The position numbers were made by a program, and so were the translations under genes. DNA of 64,000 nt, from assembly GCA_902706205.1 (NCBI GenBank), contig CACSKA010000002.1:583299-647298 (forward strand), given 5' to 3'. Under the pieces are notes generated by a model. That model saw nothing but the letters and a program-made list of their open reading frames with translations. It was not told the DNA's origin and made no database searches. This document shows, in pieces, positions 36,891-45,710 of the stretch. Source of the stretch: Chryseobacterium sp. 18061 (GTDB lineage Bacteria; Pseudomonadota; Gammaproteobacteria; Enterobacterales; Enterobacteriaceae). Numbering within the stretch: position 1 is the stretch's first letter; each line of letters begins with the position of its first letter.

Positions 36891-37643
36891 TCAGGCTACT
36901 TTATTGCCTTGAACCAGATGGCGAAGAGCTTCTACGCCATTGGCGTTGTAACGGAATGCCTCGACCTGCTTATCTGAGTGCTTCGATTTGTCCAAGAAGA
37001 ATTTTCCGTACTGGTCAGTCTTGATATTGTGCTTATTGGCAAGGCGGCCAATCATGTTAGCTGTGCTGTTGAGCTGCTTCGCGACCTCACCTGCCTGGTA
37101 GTAATGCTCTTCTATCTGCGGCAGCGGGACAATTTCCTGACCAATCAGTGGATTCACCAACGTAGCAACAATCACCTGGTTAGCGGCATCACCAAGCCGT
37201 GGGAACATGGTCATAAGCTCGCGAGCAGATGCGATATTCTTCTCCAGAGCTTGAGCGTTAAGCTGTGCTGCTTTCGCACGGCGATACTCAGGCAGCCCTG
37301 AGTTGCTTTGTGTTGGTAGTTGGATAGCCTGCATATCTTCCAGCTTATCGACCAGAGAACGGCGAACAGCTTTGGACTCACGGGCTGCAACGCGTAGTGC
37401 CTGCTTGATTGTCATATTAATGACTTCAATAGGGCGTCCGCCGTTAGTGCCAGATGGTTTTACACTTTTAGTGTAAAACTCCCCCTCAAGCTCATCGACA
37501 ATTTTTTCGACGAACTTATTGTTGCGCACCGCTGGCTCTTCGCATTGCTTACGAGCGGCGTTTACCATCTCCAACAGGTACTGGGAGTCGATAGTTTTCT
37601 CAGTGACAGCTCCGGCCTGATTTGCTACATTCAGTAAAGTCAT
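36891..37643 (-). CDS. phage regulatory protein, Rha/antirepressor-like
   Basis: 250 residues. The first 110 (DSQYLLEMVNAARKQCEEPA, NNKFVEKIVDELEGEFY, GGRPIEVINMTIKQALRVAA) form a Rha/AntA-type DNA-binding region, and the C-terminal 110 (QAGEVAKQLNSTANMIGRLA, FRYNANGVEALRHL) contain a winged-helix-like KilA/ORF6C-style domain. Such proteins counteract repressors or regulate lysogeny. It lies behind the BRO-type antirepressor on the same strand and ends at a strong terminator. Confidence 0.7.
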   Translation of the reverse strand: MTLLNVANQAGAVTEKTIDSQYLLEMVNAARKQCEEPAVRNNKFVEKIVDELEGEFYTKSVKPSGTNGGRPIEVINMTIKQALRVAARESKAVRRSLVDKLEDMQAIQLPTQSNSGLPEYRRAKAAQLNAQALEKNIASARELMTMFPRLGDAANQVIVATLVNPLIGQEIVPLPQIEEHYYQAGEVAKQLNSTANMIGRLANKHNIKTDQYGKFFLDKSKHSDKQVEAFRYNANGVEALRHLVQGNKVA

Positions 37644-37722
37644 TTGATTTCCTATTTCAATTTTGACGTAAGCCGCCAGCTGTAACTGGCGGTTTTTCTT
37701 TTTGCGCCGTCCTTTGCATCTA

Positions 37723-38391
37723 TCAGTGAATCCTTGCTACTTCCCCATCTTCCAGTTGTTTATCTGCCCCCTTTTTCACATACATCATAAAAATCGCGCC
37801 ATCCTTGAACCTGTCACATAAGCGACCGGCAAGAGGAGACTCAATTGCACGCAATGCTGGATATATTTGGTTCTTCCATGCTTCGTACATCACGCTGTAG
37901 TGCTGTGCTAATGCATCAACGTTGTAGGCGTGGCGTTCACGCGCTGATGGTCCATTGCTGATCGGCATGTTGTCGTTTATTTCGCGGTCGAGAATGTCCA
38001 GCACCCAGCGACGGAACTCTTTGGCCACGTCAGTACGGGCGAACATAGCGATCAGGTGTGCGCCACGTAGAGAGAAAACACGCACCTTCTTGCGGTAATT
38101 ACCTGAGGTACTCACTTCGAGTACCTGAGTCATACCAGCAGTAAATTCATCAGAGTACTTGTTGAAGATCATCGTCACTGCGCGGCTATTTGAGTACTCA
38201 AGAGCGGCAGCAAGATCTGCCGATGTGAACCAAACGCCCGGCTGATTGGCTACTGGAACCAGATCAACGTCATGGAAGTTATATTCTGATTTTGCTACAT
38301 TATTCATGTCGATATTTTCCTGCGTGGAATTGTTCGATAAGAGGCCCAGAGTGTTAGCGCACTTCTGGGCTTCGCTGTTTTTACTAACCAT
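37723..38391 (-). CDS. ant: antirepressor with BRO-N domain
   Basis: 222 residues from the ATG at 38391, supported by GAGAGGAG seven bases upstream. The BRO-N core is FHDVDLVPVANQPGVWFTSA, LAAALEYSNSRAVTMIFNKY and VFSLRGAHLIAMFARTDVAK, then EFRRWVLDILDRE. P22 Ant of this type binds and inactivates prophage repressors. Its start overlaps the Arc-like gene by 8 bp, reproducing the arc-ant order of P22. Confidence 0.85.
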   Translation of the reverse strand: MVSKNSEAQKCANTLGLLSNNSTQENIDMNNVAKSEYNFHDVDLVPVANQPGVWFTSADLAAALEYSNSRAVTMIFNKYSDEFTAGMTQVLEVSTSGNYRKKVRVFSLRGAHLIAMFARTDVAKEFRRWVLDILDREINDNMPISNGPSARERHAYNVDALAQHYSVMYEAWKNQIYPALRAIESPLAGRLCDRFKDGAIFMMYVKKGADKQLEDGEVARIH

Positions 38392-38554
38392 TTACTCGCT
38401 CCTCTCTCACTCCCTTAGCCAACAAGCGAACGATTGCAGAGTTAATCGAGATGCAATCCATTTCAGCTAAGCGGCGAATCTCCTGATCCAATCGCGCCGG
38501 AAGGCGAAGATTTAGCTTTATGTTTTTACGTTCGGTATAAACTGCGTCTTGCAT
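38384..38554 (-). CDS. arc: Arc-like ribbon-helix-helix repressor
   Basis: 56 residues from the ATG at 38554 (AGAGAGG upstream). A ribbon-helix-helix fold is clear: NIKLNLRLPARLDQEIRRLA then CISINSAIVRLLAKGVREE. As in P22, Arc represses its own operon with ant. It is translated first and overlaps ant. The gene symbol is by analogy of position and fold. Confidence 0.75.
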   Translation of the reverse strand: MQDAVYTERKNIKLNLRLPARLDQEIRRLAEMDCISINSAIVRLLAKGVREERVNG

Positions 38555-38568
38555 ACAAACCTCTCTTT

Positions 38569-38635
38569 GGGGCCAAGTTAACATTATGGGATTAATTTAA
38601 CACCATTGATGGCAATGTCAAGTTGGCCCCATAAT
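38569..38635. promoter_or_regulatory. operator region between arc-like and mnt-like genes
   Basis: Nested inverted repeats: GGGGCCAA (38569) with TTGGCCCC (38623), and ATTATGGG (38583) with CCCATAAT (38628). They occupy the 107-bp divergent gap, where Arc- and Mnt-like dimers would be expected to bind. Confidence 0.65.
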
Positions 38636-38661
38636 AAAAATAATTAATTTTAGAGGTAGCT

Positions 38662-38967
38662 ATGAGCAAGTTCCCCAGCCAACTACAAGACAAGTTCAAT
38701 CTCCGCTTCCCAGATGGGATGCGTGACGATATCGCTGAGCGCGCCAAGCGTAATGGCAGGTCTATGAATTCAGAGATAGTCAGTATTCTTGAGGATGCAT
38801 TATATTGTGGCGATGGAGACCTTGATGATATGAACGCTAATGAAATGCTGGCGCTAATCAAGGTTCAAGCGGCTCTACTAGAAAAATATAGCGAAGCTGT
38901 AAAAAGAAATACTGAAACCCTGGAGACGGTTACTAAGATAATAAATTCCAACAAAAAGCCCATCTGA
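38662..38967 (+). CDS. mnt: Mnt-like ribbon-helix-helix repressor
   Basis: 101 residues with AGAGG upstream. The N-terminal 50 residues are an Arc/Mnt fold (DKFNLRFPDGMRDDIAERAK, GRSMNSEIVSILEDAL). The C-terminal 45 are a helical, probably coiled-coil tetramerisation tail, as in P22 Mnt. Divergent from arc-ant, it should repress the antirepressor operon in the lysogen. Confidence 0.8.
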   Translation: MSKFPSQLQDKFNLRFPDGMRDDIAERAKRNGRSMNSEIVSILEDALYCGDGDLDDMNANEMLALIKVQAALLEKYSEAVKRNTETLETVTKIINSNKKPI

Positions 38968-38982
38968 GTGGGCTTTTGTCTT
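38954..38982 (+). terminator. terminator after the mnt-like gene
   Basis: AAAAGCCCATC/GAGTGGGCTTTT hairpin followed by TTTTGTCTTA; it overlaps the last codons. Confidence 0.75.
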
Positions 38983-39072
38983 AGATATTTTTCTAACCAC
39001 GAATAATTTTTATGAGATCTGATAATTCTCACCTACACTATAATTGGTAACGCATCAACCTTGGAACATAAA

Positions 39073-40191
39073 ATGGATACGCAAAAAACTGGAGCGGGGA
39101 CACTATTAGGATTGCAATACATGCGAGGGATTGCTGCGTTGATGGTTGTGTTGTTTCACCTCAAGGGAAGGCTTCCTGATAATATTTCACAGTTTCTTAT
39201 CAATGGTCGCGGCGGCGTTGATATATTCTTTGTTATTAGTGGATTTATAATTTACTTCATCACCCAAGATAGCAAGGAGTTGAACCCTAAAACATTCTTC
39301 ATAAAACGTGCATTCCGTATTTTGCCACTTTATTGGTTTGTGTTTATAATTTCAATATTTTTATTTTTCAGACACCTTGATTTGACATCAGTAATTAAGG
39401 GTTTTTTCCTCTTCCATCGTAATTACCAAGCGCCAGCGCCAGAATTTGACATTAGCATAGTGGCTGTAGCATGGACTTTGACATATGAATTATATTTCTA
39501 TGTTATTTTTCTATTATGCTCTTTACTAACCAAAAGGTTTAGAGGAAGGGTTACATCACTAGCTTTACTTTCTTTACCTGTTATTTTTCAGGTTTATTAT
39601 AACGGCAAGTTTTCTCTATCATCTACCGTTTCTGCCCACGTTTCAGGAAATGGGTTTCTTTCACAGGCAGTGCACATTGTAAGTAATACTATGATATATG
39701 AATTTGTAATAGGAATTGCCTTTTGCAAGTTATATTTATTCTTTAGGGGAAAGACCTTACCTATTAGGGTGTGGAGAGCATTTTTCGTGGTAGCCACAAT
39801 CCTATCATTTTCAATATTCTTTCATGATATAAAATTATGGTTTGGATTGCATGGGCGTCACTCTGGTAATATTTCAAGTGCATTTGGATTTAGTGGGTTT
39901 ATGTACATGGCTGTTCCTTTTGCTCTGATGTTTATTTTTTACGAACTATCAGAGTTTAAAAGGAACTTGTCTCCTTTAATGTTTTTAGGGAATATATCTT
40001 TTTCACTTTATCTTTGCCACTGGTTTGTAAACAGACTTTTTACTGATTACATGCCAGATTTTAATGGTACAAGTAGTTTTTTTGTGGTCCTTGTTCTTTC
40101 ATTTTTAATGGCCTACGCATGTCACATGTTCATCGAAAGGCCAGGAGTAAAACTCATTCGGCGAACCCACAGTGGCCATGTGCTGAATTGA
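39073..40191 (+). CDS. acyltransferase 3 family membrane protein (O-antigen acetylase type)
   Basis: 372 residues from the ATG at 39073 (the frame opens at a TTG 12 bp earlier). About ten membrane helices. Family landmarks are LQYMRGIAALMVVLFHLKG with the essential His, GGVDIFFVISGFIIYF, AFRILPLYWFVF and SFSLYLCHWFVNRLF. Such enzymes transfer acyl groups to surface glycans, and phage-borne copies modify O-antigen and block reinfection. It is a likely lysogenic-conversion gene in the opposite direction to the late genes. Its AT-rich composition contrasts with the structural genes. The substrate is unknown. Confidence 0.88.
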   Translation: MDTQKTGAGTLLGLQYMRGIAALMVVLFHLKGRLPDNISQFLINGRGGVDIFFVISGFIIYFITQDSKELNPKTFFIKRAFRILPLYWFVFIISIFLFFRHLDLTSVIKGFFLFHRNYQAPAPEFDISIVAVAWTLTYELYFYVIFLLCSLLTKRFRGRVTSLALLSLPVIFQVYYNGKFSLSSTVSAHVSGNGFLSQAVHIVSNTMIYEFVIGIAFCKLYLFFRGKTLPIRVWRAFFVVATILSFSIFFHDIKLWFGLHGRHSGNISSAFGFSGFMYMAVPFALMFIFYELSEFKRNLSPLMFLGNISFSLYLCHWFVNRLFTDYMPDFNGTSSFFVVLVLSFLMAYACHMFIERPGVKLIRRTHSGHVLN

Positions 40192-40196
40192 ACCAC

Positions 40197-40226
40197 CAGG
40201 CGGCATTATCACCGCCTGATGTTTTA
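40197..40226 (+). terminator. terminator after the acyltransferase
   Basis: CAGGCGG/CCGCCTG stem followed by ATGTTTTATT; it lies between convergent genes and overlaps the stop of the fibre-assembly gene. Confidence 0.8.
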
Positions 40227-40679
40227 TTGCTCGTCGGGTACCGAAGGCCAATCGATATCCGGTGCAGTTGATAGATCAAGCCTGTTCAACGTTACTCTGT
40301 ATTGCTTCCATTTCTTTAGAATAGCCAATTCATCATCTGTAGCCTCATCCAGATCCACGGCGTCCTGCAATGGCGCGATTGCCTCAGTCGCCACGTTCAT
40401 AAGCTCGCTTTGCTTATTTTTAGCCTGTTGCTGTAGCTGCTCTTGACTTAGTGGCTTCGGATCGGTAAGTACTGGATAACCATCTGCATTCGCTGTTATT
40501 TGTTTTCCGGAAGAATGACCGGCCTGTAATGCTGCTAAATCTTCATCTGCCACAGGAACGGCGTCAACAGGCCAGGAGCCTGCTGCGTCGTAATCATCCT
40601 TTAGATTTATCGGATAAAACCCCGCAGTCGATGCACTGTAGAAATAATTAGCTGACTCAGTTTGAATAATTTTGCTCAT
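40224..40679 (-). CDS. tail fibre assembly protein (Tfa family)
   Basis: 151 residues from the ATG at 40679 with AAGGA upstream. The N-terminal YFYSASTAGFYPINLKDDYD and the C-terminal DDELAILKKWKQYRVTLNRL with the ending WPSVPDE are typical of caudoviral Tfa chaperones, which help the adjacent fibre trimerise and may cap its tip. Ten bases separate it from the fibre gene. Confidence 0.9.
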   Translation of the reverse strand: MSKIIQTESANYFYSASTAGFYPINLKDDYDAAGSWPVDAVPVADEDLAALQAGHSSGKQITANADGYPVLTDPKPLSQEQLQQQAKNKQSELMNVATEAIAPLQDAVDLDEATDDELAILKKWKQYRVTLNRLDLSTAPDIDWPSVPDEQ

Positions 40680-40688
40680 GATCAATCC

Positions 40689-41903
40689 TTAATAACCGAC
40701 TGCAATATAACCTACTGTGACGGTACCACCCGACCCACTCGTGAATGATGCATATGTAGTGGTAGCCCCAAGCAGACCTACATCCTTATAACCATCATTG
40801 TCTGTAAGGATTACAGCAAAGCAGGCATTTGGGAATGCCATCGGGAATGTCAACTGTGATCCTGAGCTTATTGCCACCTTTCCGTGCTGGAATATTCTCC
40901 CGGTATCGGCGCACTTCCACCACCCGGATGCGGAATTTAGTGCTGTCGGAATGCCTCCTGCAAAAAGATTAGCCCTAGCTGCTGTGGCAGTTTTCGCTCC
41001 CGTACCGCCTTGAGGAACGGAGAGTGCTGTGGTTAACCCAGACAATGAAGTAATGTCAGAGTTAGCCCCAAGCTGGGCGGCGAAAAGGTTTGATCTTGCC
41101 CCGGCAGCACTTGATGATCCAGTTCCGCCTTGAGGAACGGAGAGTGCTGTGGTTAACCCAGACAATGAAGTAATGTCAGAGTTAGCCCCACTCGATGCGG
41201 CAGAAATATTACTCCGCGCATCTGATGCAGTTTTAGCCCCAGTGCCTCCCTGAGGAATTGATAGGGCCGTCGTGAGCCCTGAAAGTGAGGTGATATCTGA
41301 GTTGGCCCCCAATTGCGCCGCGAAAAGATTTTCCCTGGCGTTTATTGCGCTGGATGCGCCGGTGCCTCCCTGTGGAACGGTAATCGGGGTGGTAAGACCA
41401 CTAAGTGCTGTTATATCGCTGTTAGCCCCAGACTTAGCTGCAGACAGGTTTTGTCTAGAGGTTGTTGCATTTGAAACATCAGATAAGTTATTAGCAGACT
41501 TTAGGTAGCCAGTTGTTGAGTTAAACCATCCAGCCCCTCCTGTATTTGGATTTGTAGTATTTGAATCTGTGGTACTTATATATCGTGACGTTCCATCCGT
41601 TCCGAGGACTATCGCACCCATCGGATATCCACCAATAGCTGTTGAAAATGCAGCATCCCAGGTGTTTGTTGCGCCAGAACTTGCCCACCTCGCCAAAGCG
41701 GAAAGCTCATATAGGATCTGGTTCATATCCTGTCCCTTTGGTGGCAAGCCACCGGCAGATTTCAGGACCATGGTTATTGCAGGAAATCCAGAGTTATAAG
41801 AAGCTGTGTTATCTCCAGAAGGTGTTGAAGACAGTATTGGTTCTCTCTGTCCATTAATACCGAATGGAACTGCTTGTTTAACTGGTGCGTCTGAACGATT
41901 CAT
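40689..41903 (-). CDS. tail fibre protein with tandem repeats
   Basis: 404 residues. The N-terminal part (GQREPILSSTPSGDNTASYN, GLPPKGQDMNQILYELSALA) is the usual phage-attachment region of short side fibres. The middle (about 140-310) contains five repeats of about 40 residues built on SGANSDITSLSGLTTALSVP QGGTG-type units. The C-terminal 100 residues are the receptor-binding tip, most likely to set host range. Tfa follows. The repeats are nearly identical at DNA level, so length change by recombination is likely. Confidence 0.88.
   Translation of the reverse strand: MNRSDAPVKQAVPFGINGQREPILSSTPSGDNTASYNSGFPAITMVLKSAGGLPPKGQDMNQILYELSALARWASSGATNTWDAAFSTAIGGYPMGAIVLGTDGTSRYISTTDSNTTNPNTGGAGWFNSTTGYLKSANNLSDVSNATTSRQNLSAAKSGANSDITALSGLTTPITVPQGGTGASSAINARENLFAAQLGANSDITSLSGLTTALSIPQGGTGAKTASDARSNISAASSGANSDITSLSGLTTALSVPQGGTGSSSAAGARSNLFAAQLGANSDITSLSGLTTALSVPQGGTGAKTATAARANLFAGGIPTALNSASGWWKCADTGRIFQHGKVAISSGSQLTFPMAFPNACFAVILTDNDGYKDVGLLGATTTYASFTSGSGGTVTVGYIAVGY
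41005..41190. repeat. 66-bp exact direct repeat within the tail fibre gene
   Basis: The 66 bp beginning CCGCCTTGAGGAACGGAGAG at 41005 recur exactly at 41125, 120 bp apart. Additional diverged copies lie at about 41245 and 41365. Confidence 0.9.
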
Positions 41904-41905
41904 AA

Positions 41906-42544
41906 TTAATCTCTGTAAAATGTTCCGTCATTAAATGGATAGGCTTCGTCGGAAAAACCAAAGTAAGGTGAGATAACCTGATGAATATTGAGTAGCACGC
42001 CACTAGGTATTGGGGCAACGTCATGATTCGTGAGTATCGCCTTTTCGTAAGGAGCGAGTTCGAACTCAAACGTTATCCCCATAGTCATATCTCGGTAATT
42101 AATGCAGTATGCTCTACCTCGGTTGTTAAAAAGTATCTTTAGGAACTTATTAACATCTGGAATTGTAGCGATACTTATGTTAGAGAATGCCTTGCAGAAT
42201 ATTAACGTTCTATATGCATCATCACCAAGGCGGACATTTGTTGTTTCCTGAACCCCTGCGTAAAATGGTGAATCATTAAATGGAGTTGGGTAGTCAGGGC
42301 TTTCATCATCTGCCTCTCCAAAACCAAATGAGGCATTATCTATCGGGGATGTGATATATCTGCCAACACCGACAATCTTACCCCACATATCAAGTCCAAA
42401 TGATTCACAAGTGGTTAGGTCCCAAACTCGATTAATAAATTCATCGGTAAAGTCATCAATACTGATAGCCTGATTAAATGTATCGATTATGGATAATATT
42501 TTCTGGCTTGCTGAATATTGGGTAAGGATCGTGTCTTGCCACAT
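41906..42544 (-). CDS. tail protein, DUF2612 family
   Basis: 212 residues. TQYSASQKILSIIDTFNQAI, CESFGLDMWGKIVGVGRYI and PFNDSPFYAGVQETTNVRLG are typical of DUF2612, the gp19-like protein found between baseplate J and fibre genes in contractile phages, probably linking fibre to baseplate. It follows the J-like gene by 11 bp. Confidence 0.82.
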   Translation of the reverse strand: MWQDTILTQYSASQKILSIIDTFNQAISIDDFTDEFINRVWDLTTCESFGLDMWGKIVGVGRYITSPIDNASFGFGEADDESPDYPTPFNDSPFYAGVQETTNVRLGDDAYRTLIFCKAFSNISIATIPDVNKFLKILFNNRGRAYCINYRDMTMGITFEFELAPYEKAILTNHDVAPIPSGVLLNIHQVISPYFGFSDEAYPFNDGTFYRD

Positions 42545-42555
42545 TAGGCTTACCT

Positions 42556-43785
42556 CTAGGTCAGTGTGACGGTAATATCTAATTCCTGAATTGTCGGAAC
42601 CTGATCAATTCCCATTGTCACAGCTGGAGTGTATGTCGAACCATTCAGAGACACTGACAGGGACAGAATCCCTACAGATTCAGGTGAAATAGAAATGATG
42701 GGGGCATAATACCTTCCAGAATTGATGGTCGAGCCAATTCTTGCTTTGCCAATTCCATCATATTCTCCATTAAAAACGGATACGATCATGCTTTTAACTT
42801 GCTGCGTAATGTTGCTAGGAGGGTTAAGGCTGGCATCAAGCGACACTGAAAAGTAAACTCTGGTTGGCGTAGCCTTGAGCCATTGCATGTCATACTCTGG
42901 ATATGGAGGAAGATAGTTTACATCGTCATATATAGTGAAATGAGCGCCCCCGTTCATGTTCGCACCGGGGTTATATGTATTAAATATTGAATTAGCAACA
43001 TCCGCATCAGCACCACCATATACAGAGATAAAAAGTGAATGCGCCAGGACAGGGTAACTTGTCGCCCCCTTGTTTACAGTGTCCGCAGTTCTGTTTGACC
43101 AAACATAAGCATCGAGTACACCGGGAGTTTCAAGCAATGCAGAAAGTGTTGAGCCATCCATGTTACGACTATTTCTGGCCACCGAGTCTCGACGGCGGGT
43201 TTCAAACGCGATACGAGACTCAACATTTACACCAACAACGCCAGGATTAATATTAGTGACAGAGTCCCAGCCGGATACAGCCCTGTAAATCTGATTGAGC
43301 GATCCTGATGCGCAAGGTATAGGTCCAGGAGTTGTATTTACAAACTGAACATCGATTGATCCACTGGCTGGTATTATCGCATCGTCAATGGATTGATAAA
43401 TATATCCAGCATCATCCGTCGCGGTGCTGCCTGCGGGAATTGTTGTCCCCACCTTTCCGATGCACGTTGCTGTAACAACGGTTCCTTGTGCTGATATGCG
43501 CTCCTGAAAATAAATGCGTCCGATTCCGTCCTGAAATCGACCTGTTGAGTAGTCTGGATTCACCTGGTTAAACAAACATAGGAGCTTGTCATACTCCTGA
43601 GCAATTATTTCAGTATCTGATTGGGCGATCTGTCCTTGCGGTGAGCTTAACGACTGACTTGCCCCTCCACCAAGGGCAGTTGTCATGTCGGTCAGACGTC
43701 CCGCCAGAATATCGGATACATCCGGCACCAGAATGCCATTCTCAGTAATCGTGACATCCGGAACGGCTGTGTTCAGTGTTGTCAT
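42556..43785 (-). CDS. baseplate J-like wedge protein
   Basis: 409 residues. PDVTITENGILVPDVSDILA, LYQ-like LLCLFNQVNPDYSTGRFQDG and AQGTVVTATCIGKVGTTIPA are the classic J landmarks, with a C-terminal beta domain (ISPESVGILSLSVSLNGSTY). It builds baseplate wedges. Overlaps the gp25-like gene by 4 bp. Confidence 0.9.
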   Translation of the reverse strand: MTTLNTAVPDVTITENGILVPDVSDILAGRLTDMTTALGGGASQSLSSPQGQIAQSDTEIIAQEYDKLLCLFNQVNPDYSTGRFQDGIGRIYFQERISAQGTVVTATCIGKVGTTIPAGSTATDDAGYIYQSIDDAIIPASGSIDVQFVNTTPGPIPCASGSLNQIYRAVSGWDSVTNINPGVVGVNVESRIAFETRRRDSVARNSRNMDGSTLSALLETPGVLDAYVWSNRTADTVNKGATSYPVLAHSLFISVYGGADADVANSIFNTYNPGANMNGGAHFTIYDDVNYLPPYPEYDMQWLKATPTRVYFSVSLDASLNPPSNITQQVKSMIVSVFNGEYDGIGKARIGSTINSGRYYAPIISISPESVGILSLSVSLNGSTYTPAVTMGIDQVPTIQELDITVTLT

Positions 43786-44141
43786 AATGTAGCCTGTGCA
43801 GTATTGCCGTTGATGTCGGTAACGCGGATAGTGCCGCGCATGCGCCGAGAGTTTTTATCGAAAAAGACGTTCGCGATAGCCTGGCCAACAATGGGGAGTT
43901 TTTTTGCTTCTGTTTGCAGCTTCTGCGCCACATAGCTTGGCGTTGGTCGCTTACCTAAAACATCCGTTTTCCATGGGATGCCAAGAGTATTGTCGTAATA
44001 GCACTCACCGAAGAAGACCAGGCAGGTGTTCGCCACGTCCTGTGCTATGGAATAGGACTCATCAGCAATGGCGATATTCCCGTTTCCGTCCAGCGTTAAG
44101 TCCCACGTAGACACGTCTAGTTGCATGGTTCTGTATGTCAT
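43782..44141 (-). CDS. baseplate wedge protein, gp25/W-like
   Basis: 119 residues. WDLTLDGNGNIAIADESYSI and the ending RGTIRVTDINGNTAQATL match the small gp25/GpW-type wedge protein that nucleates sheath assembly. Overlaps genes on both sides by 4 bp. Confidence 0.82.
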   Translation of the reverse strand: MTYRTMQLDVSTWDLTLDGNGNIAIADESYSIAQDVANTCLVFFGECYYDNTLGIPWKTDVLGKRPTPSYVAQKLQTEAKKLPIVGQAIANVFFDKNSRRMRGTIRVTDINGNTAQATL

Positions 44142-44848
44142 GCCGGTTTGTCCGTTGTGTTGGATGTGACTGTAGAGCCGCCAGTCTGAACCCCCGAAAC
44201 AGGGTGCTTGTGTGCATCGTAGTTATCACGGAGGGTTTTAAGCGAAGCAGATTGCGTCCCGCTATTGTCGATAATGTCTCCGCCAGCCGTGATATTCCCG
44301 CTTACGTGCATATTCGGCGTCGTGACCGCCACACCATCTGGTGCGGTCACGTTTGCCGATGAGCATGTAATGTTGACTGGATTAGGAGTCGTGATGTTGA
44401 TCGCCCCATCAGCAAACTCAATGAACTGTTCCGGCGCTGAATTGAGGAACCCACCGAGATAAAGCGCATCGGATTTGCTATGCGTTCTCTTGCTTCCAGG
44501 CACAGACTGCTTGCGGTTAGCTCTGGCTATTGAGTTATCTCGGTCACAGATGGCGATCATGCCGATATCTCCCTCAACAGGGTTCATGATTACTGCACTT
44601 GCTCCGCGCTGAAGTCGGAATACCGGAACATTAAAGATTTCTGAGTTCTGGATTATTGCCCCGGAGGGGTCTGTTCTGGTTACCAGAGGAATAACATCCA
44701 CAACCAGATTTGGTGCTGTGCCTCGAATCGCGGTTACCTGGACGAGTTCAATAAAAAAAGCCCCTGAAAGGAGCTTTTTGAATACGTATGAGAGGTTTTC
44801 TGCATCACTAGTTTGCGCACTTGTGGGCGTAAATAAATAGTCAGTCAC
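44138..44848 (-). CDS. baseplate central spike, Gp138 type
   Basis: 236 residues. The N-terminal OB-fold (LVQVTAIRGTAPNLVVDVIP, NVPVFRLQRGASAVIMNPVE, GDIGMIAICDRDNSIARANR) matches Gp138. The C-terminal beta helix (INITTPNPVNITCSSANVTA) forms the membrane-piercing spike. A terminator-like hairpin at 44753-44784 lies inside this gene. Confidence 0.87.
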   Translation of the reverse strand: MTDYLFTPTSAQTSDAENLSYVFKKLLSGAFFIELVQVTAIRGTAPNLVVDVIPLVTRTDPSGAIIQNSEIFNVPVFRLQRGASAVIMNPVEGDIGMIAICDRDNSIARANRKQSVPGSKRTHSKSDALYLGGFLNSAPEQFIEFADGAINITTPNPVNITCSSANVTAPDGVAVTTPNMHVSGNITAGGDIIDNSGTQSASLKTLRDNYDAHKHPVSGVQTGGSTVTSNTTDKPA

Positions 44849-45710
44849 TGGTCGCCTCTTCTGGTTTTCTGTTTGCTATACACACCGAATGCCATGGGCC
44901 GTCTTCCATCCATGATGAAAGCTCATGGGTTACGCTGGTGAGCTTATAAACTCCGCTGGCATGAGGAAGGGTTGTCTCCAGCTCAATGTCTCGACCTGTT
45001 GTCAGGAGCGTTGAGAATTGTGTCTGGAGCATCACGCCGCCATTTGAGAATACCGGATATCCAATTAGCCCGTACTCATGGGAAATAAGAGGCTTTACTT
45101 CGTCCTTTGTGCTTTCTTGTGGCCAGAATGATATCGAAGGTGGTGCTACAGACATGGCAATGCTGAGGTCGTCACAAAGTGATCGTAACTGGTCAAACAC
45201 ACTTCCCTCATAGTGAGGATTTGAGATTACCTTTCCGTCTAACCCAACGATATAAGGCTTGTATCCTGCCGCTTTGCAGATGGCGTTGATAACGCTTGTT
45301 ACCGGCGTTGAGCCATTGACCGAAAATGGTGACGCAGTTTTGTTCTGTAGGTCAGCATTTGCCGTTGCCGTAATCATCAGAGCGGTATTCGGCACGGTGT
45401 TCATGTTGGCGATAGATGACGTCATGTACCCGGCAAATATCGCTATATTCTCCACGAAAATCTTCATGCTGATACGCTCTGTATCAGTACCGAACAAGCC
45501 CATTGCTTTTGAAGACAAGGCAGCCAGCATTTCCAGACCCAGCCCGAATATGCTTACGTTAACCTGAGTGCCAAACAGGTTTCCTGATGACTGGAGAGAT
45601 ACTGTTGCCCGTGCCTCACTGATTGAGATTTGGTTGTTTCCAGCATCATCAAACGATGAGGTCTCATTCATGAATTCAAATCGAAGGGATCGCTTACTGT
45701 ACAAGCTCAC
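44841..45710 (-). CDS. baseplate hub protein
   Basis: 289 residues. The N-terminal SLRFEFMNETSSFDDAGNNQ and QVNVSIFGLGLEMLAALSSK with the later FDQLRSLCDDLSIAMSVAPP resemble the hub protein (gp27/gpD-like) of DUF3383-sheath phages. It overlaps the spike gene by 8 bp and the plug gene by 17 bp. The call rests on order plus sequence character. Confidence 0.7.
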   Translation of the reverse strand: MSLYSKRSLRFEFMNETSSFDDAGNNQISISEARATVSLQSSGNLFGTQVNVSIFGLGLEMLAALSSKAMGLFGTDTERISMKIFVENIAIFAGYMTSSIANMNTVPNTALMITATANADLQNKTASPFSVNGSTPVTSVINAICKAAGYKPYIVGLDGKVISNPHYEGSVFDQLRSLCDDLSIAMSVAPPSISFWPQESTKDEVKPLISHEYGLIGYPVFSNGGVMLQTQFSTLLTTGRDIELETTLPHASGVYKLTSVTHELSSWMEDGPWHSVCIANRKPEEATSD

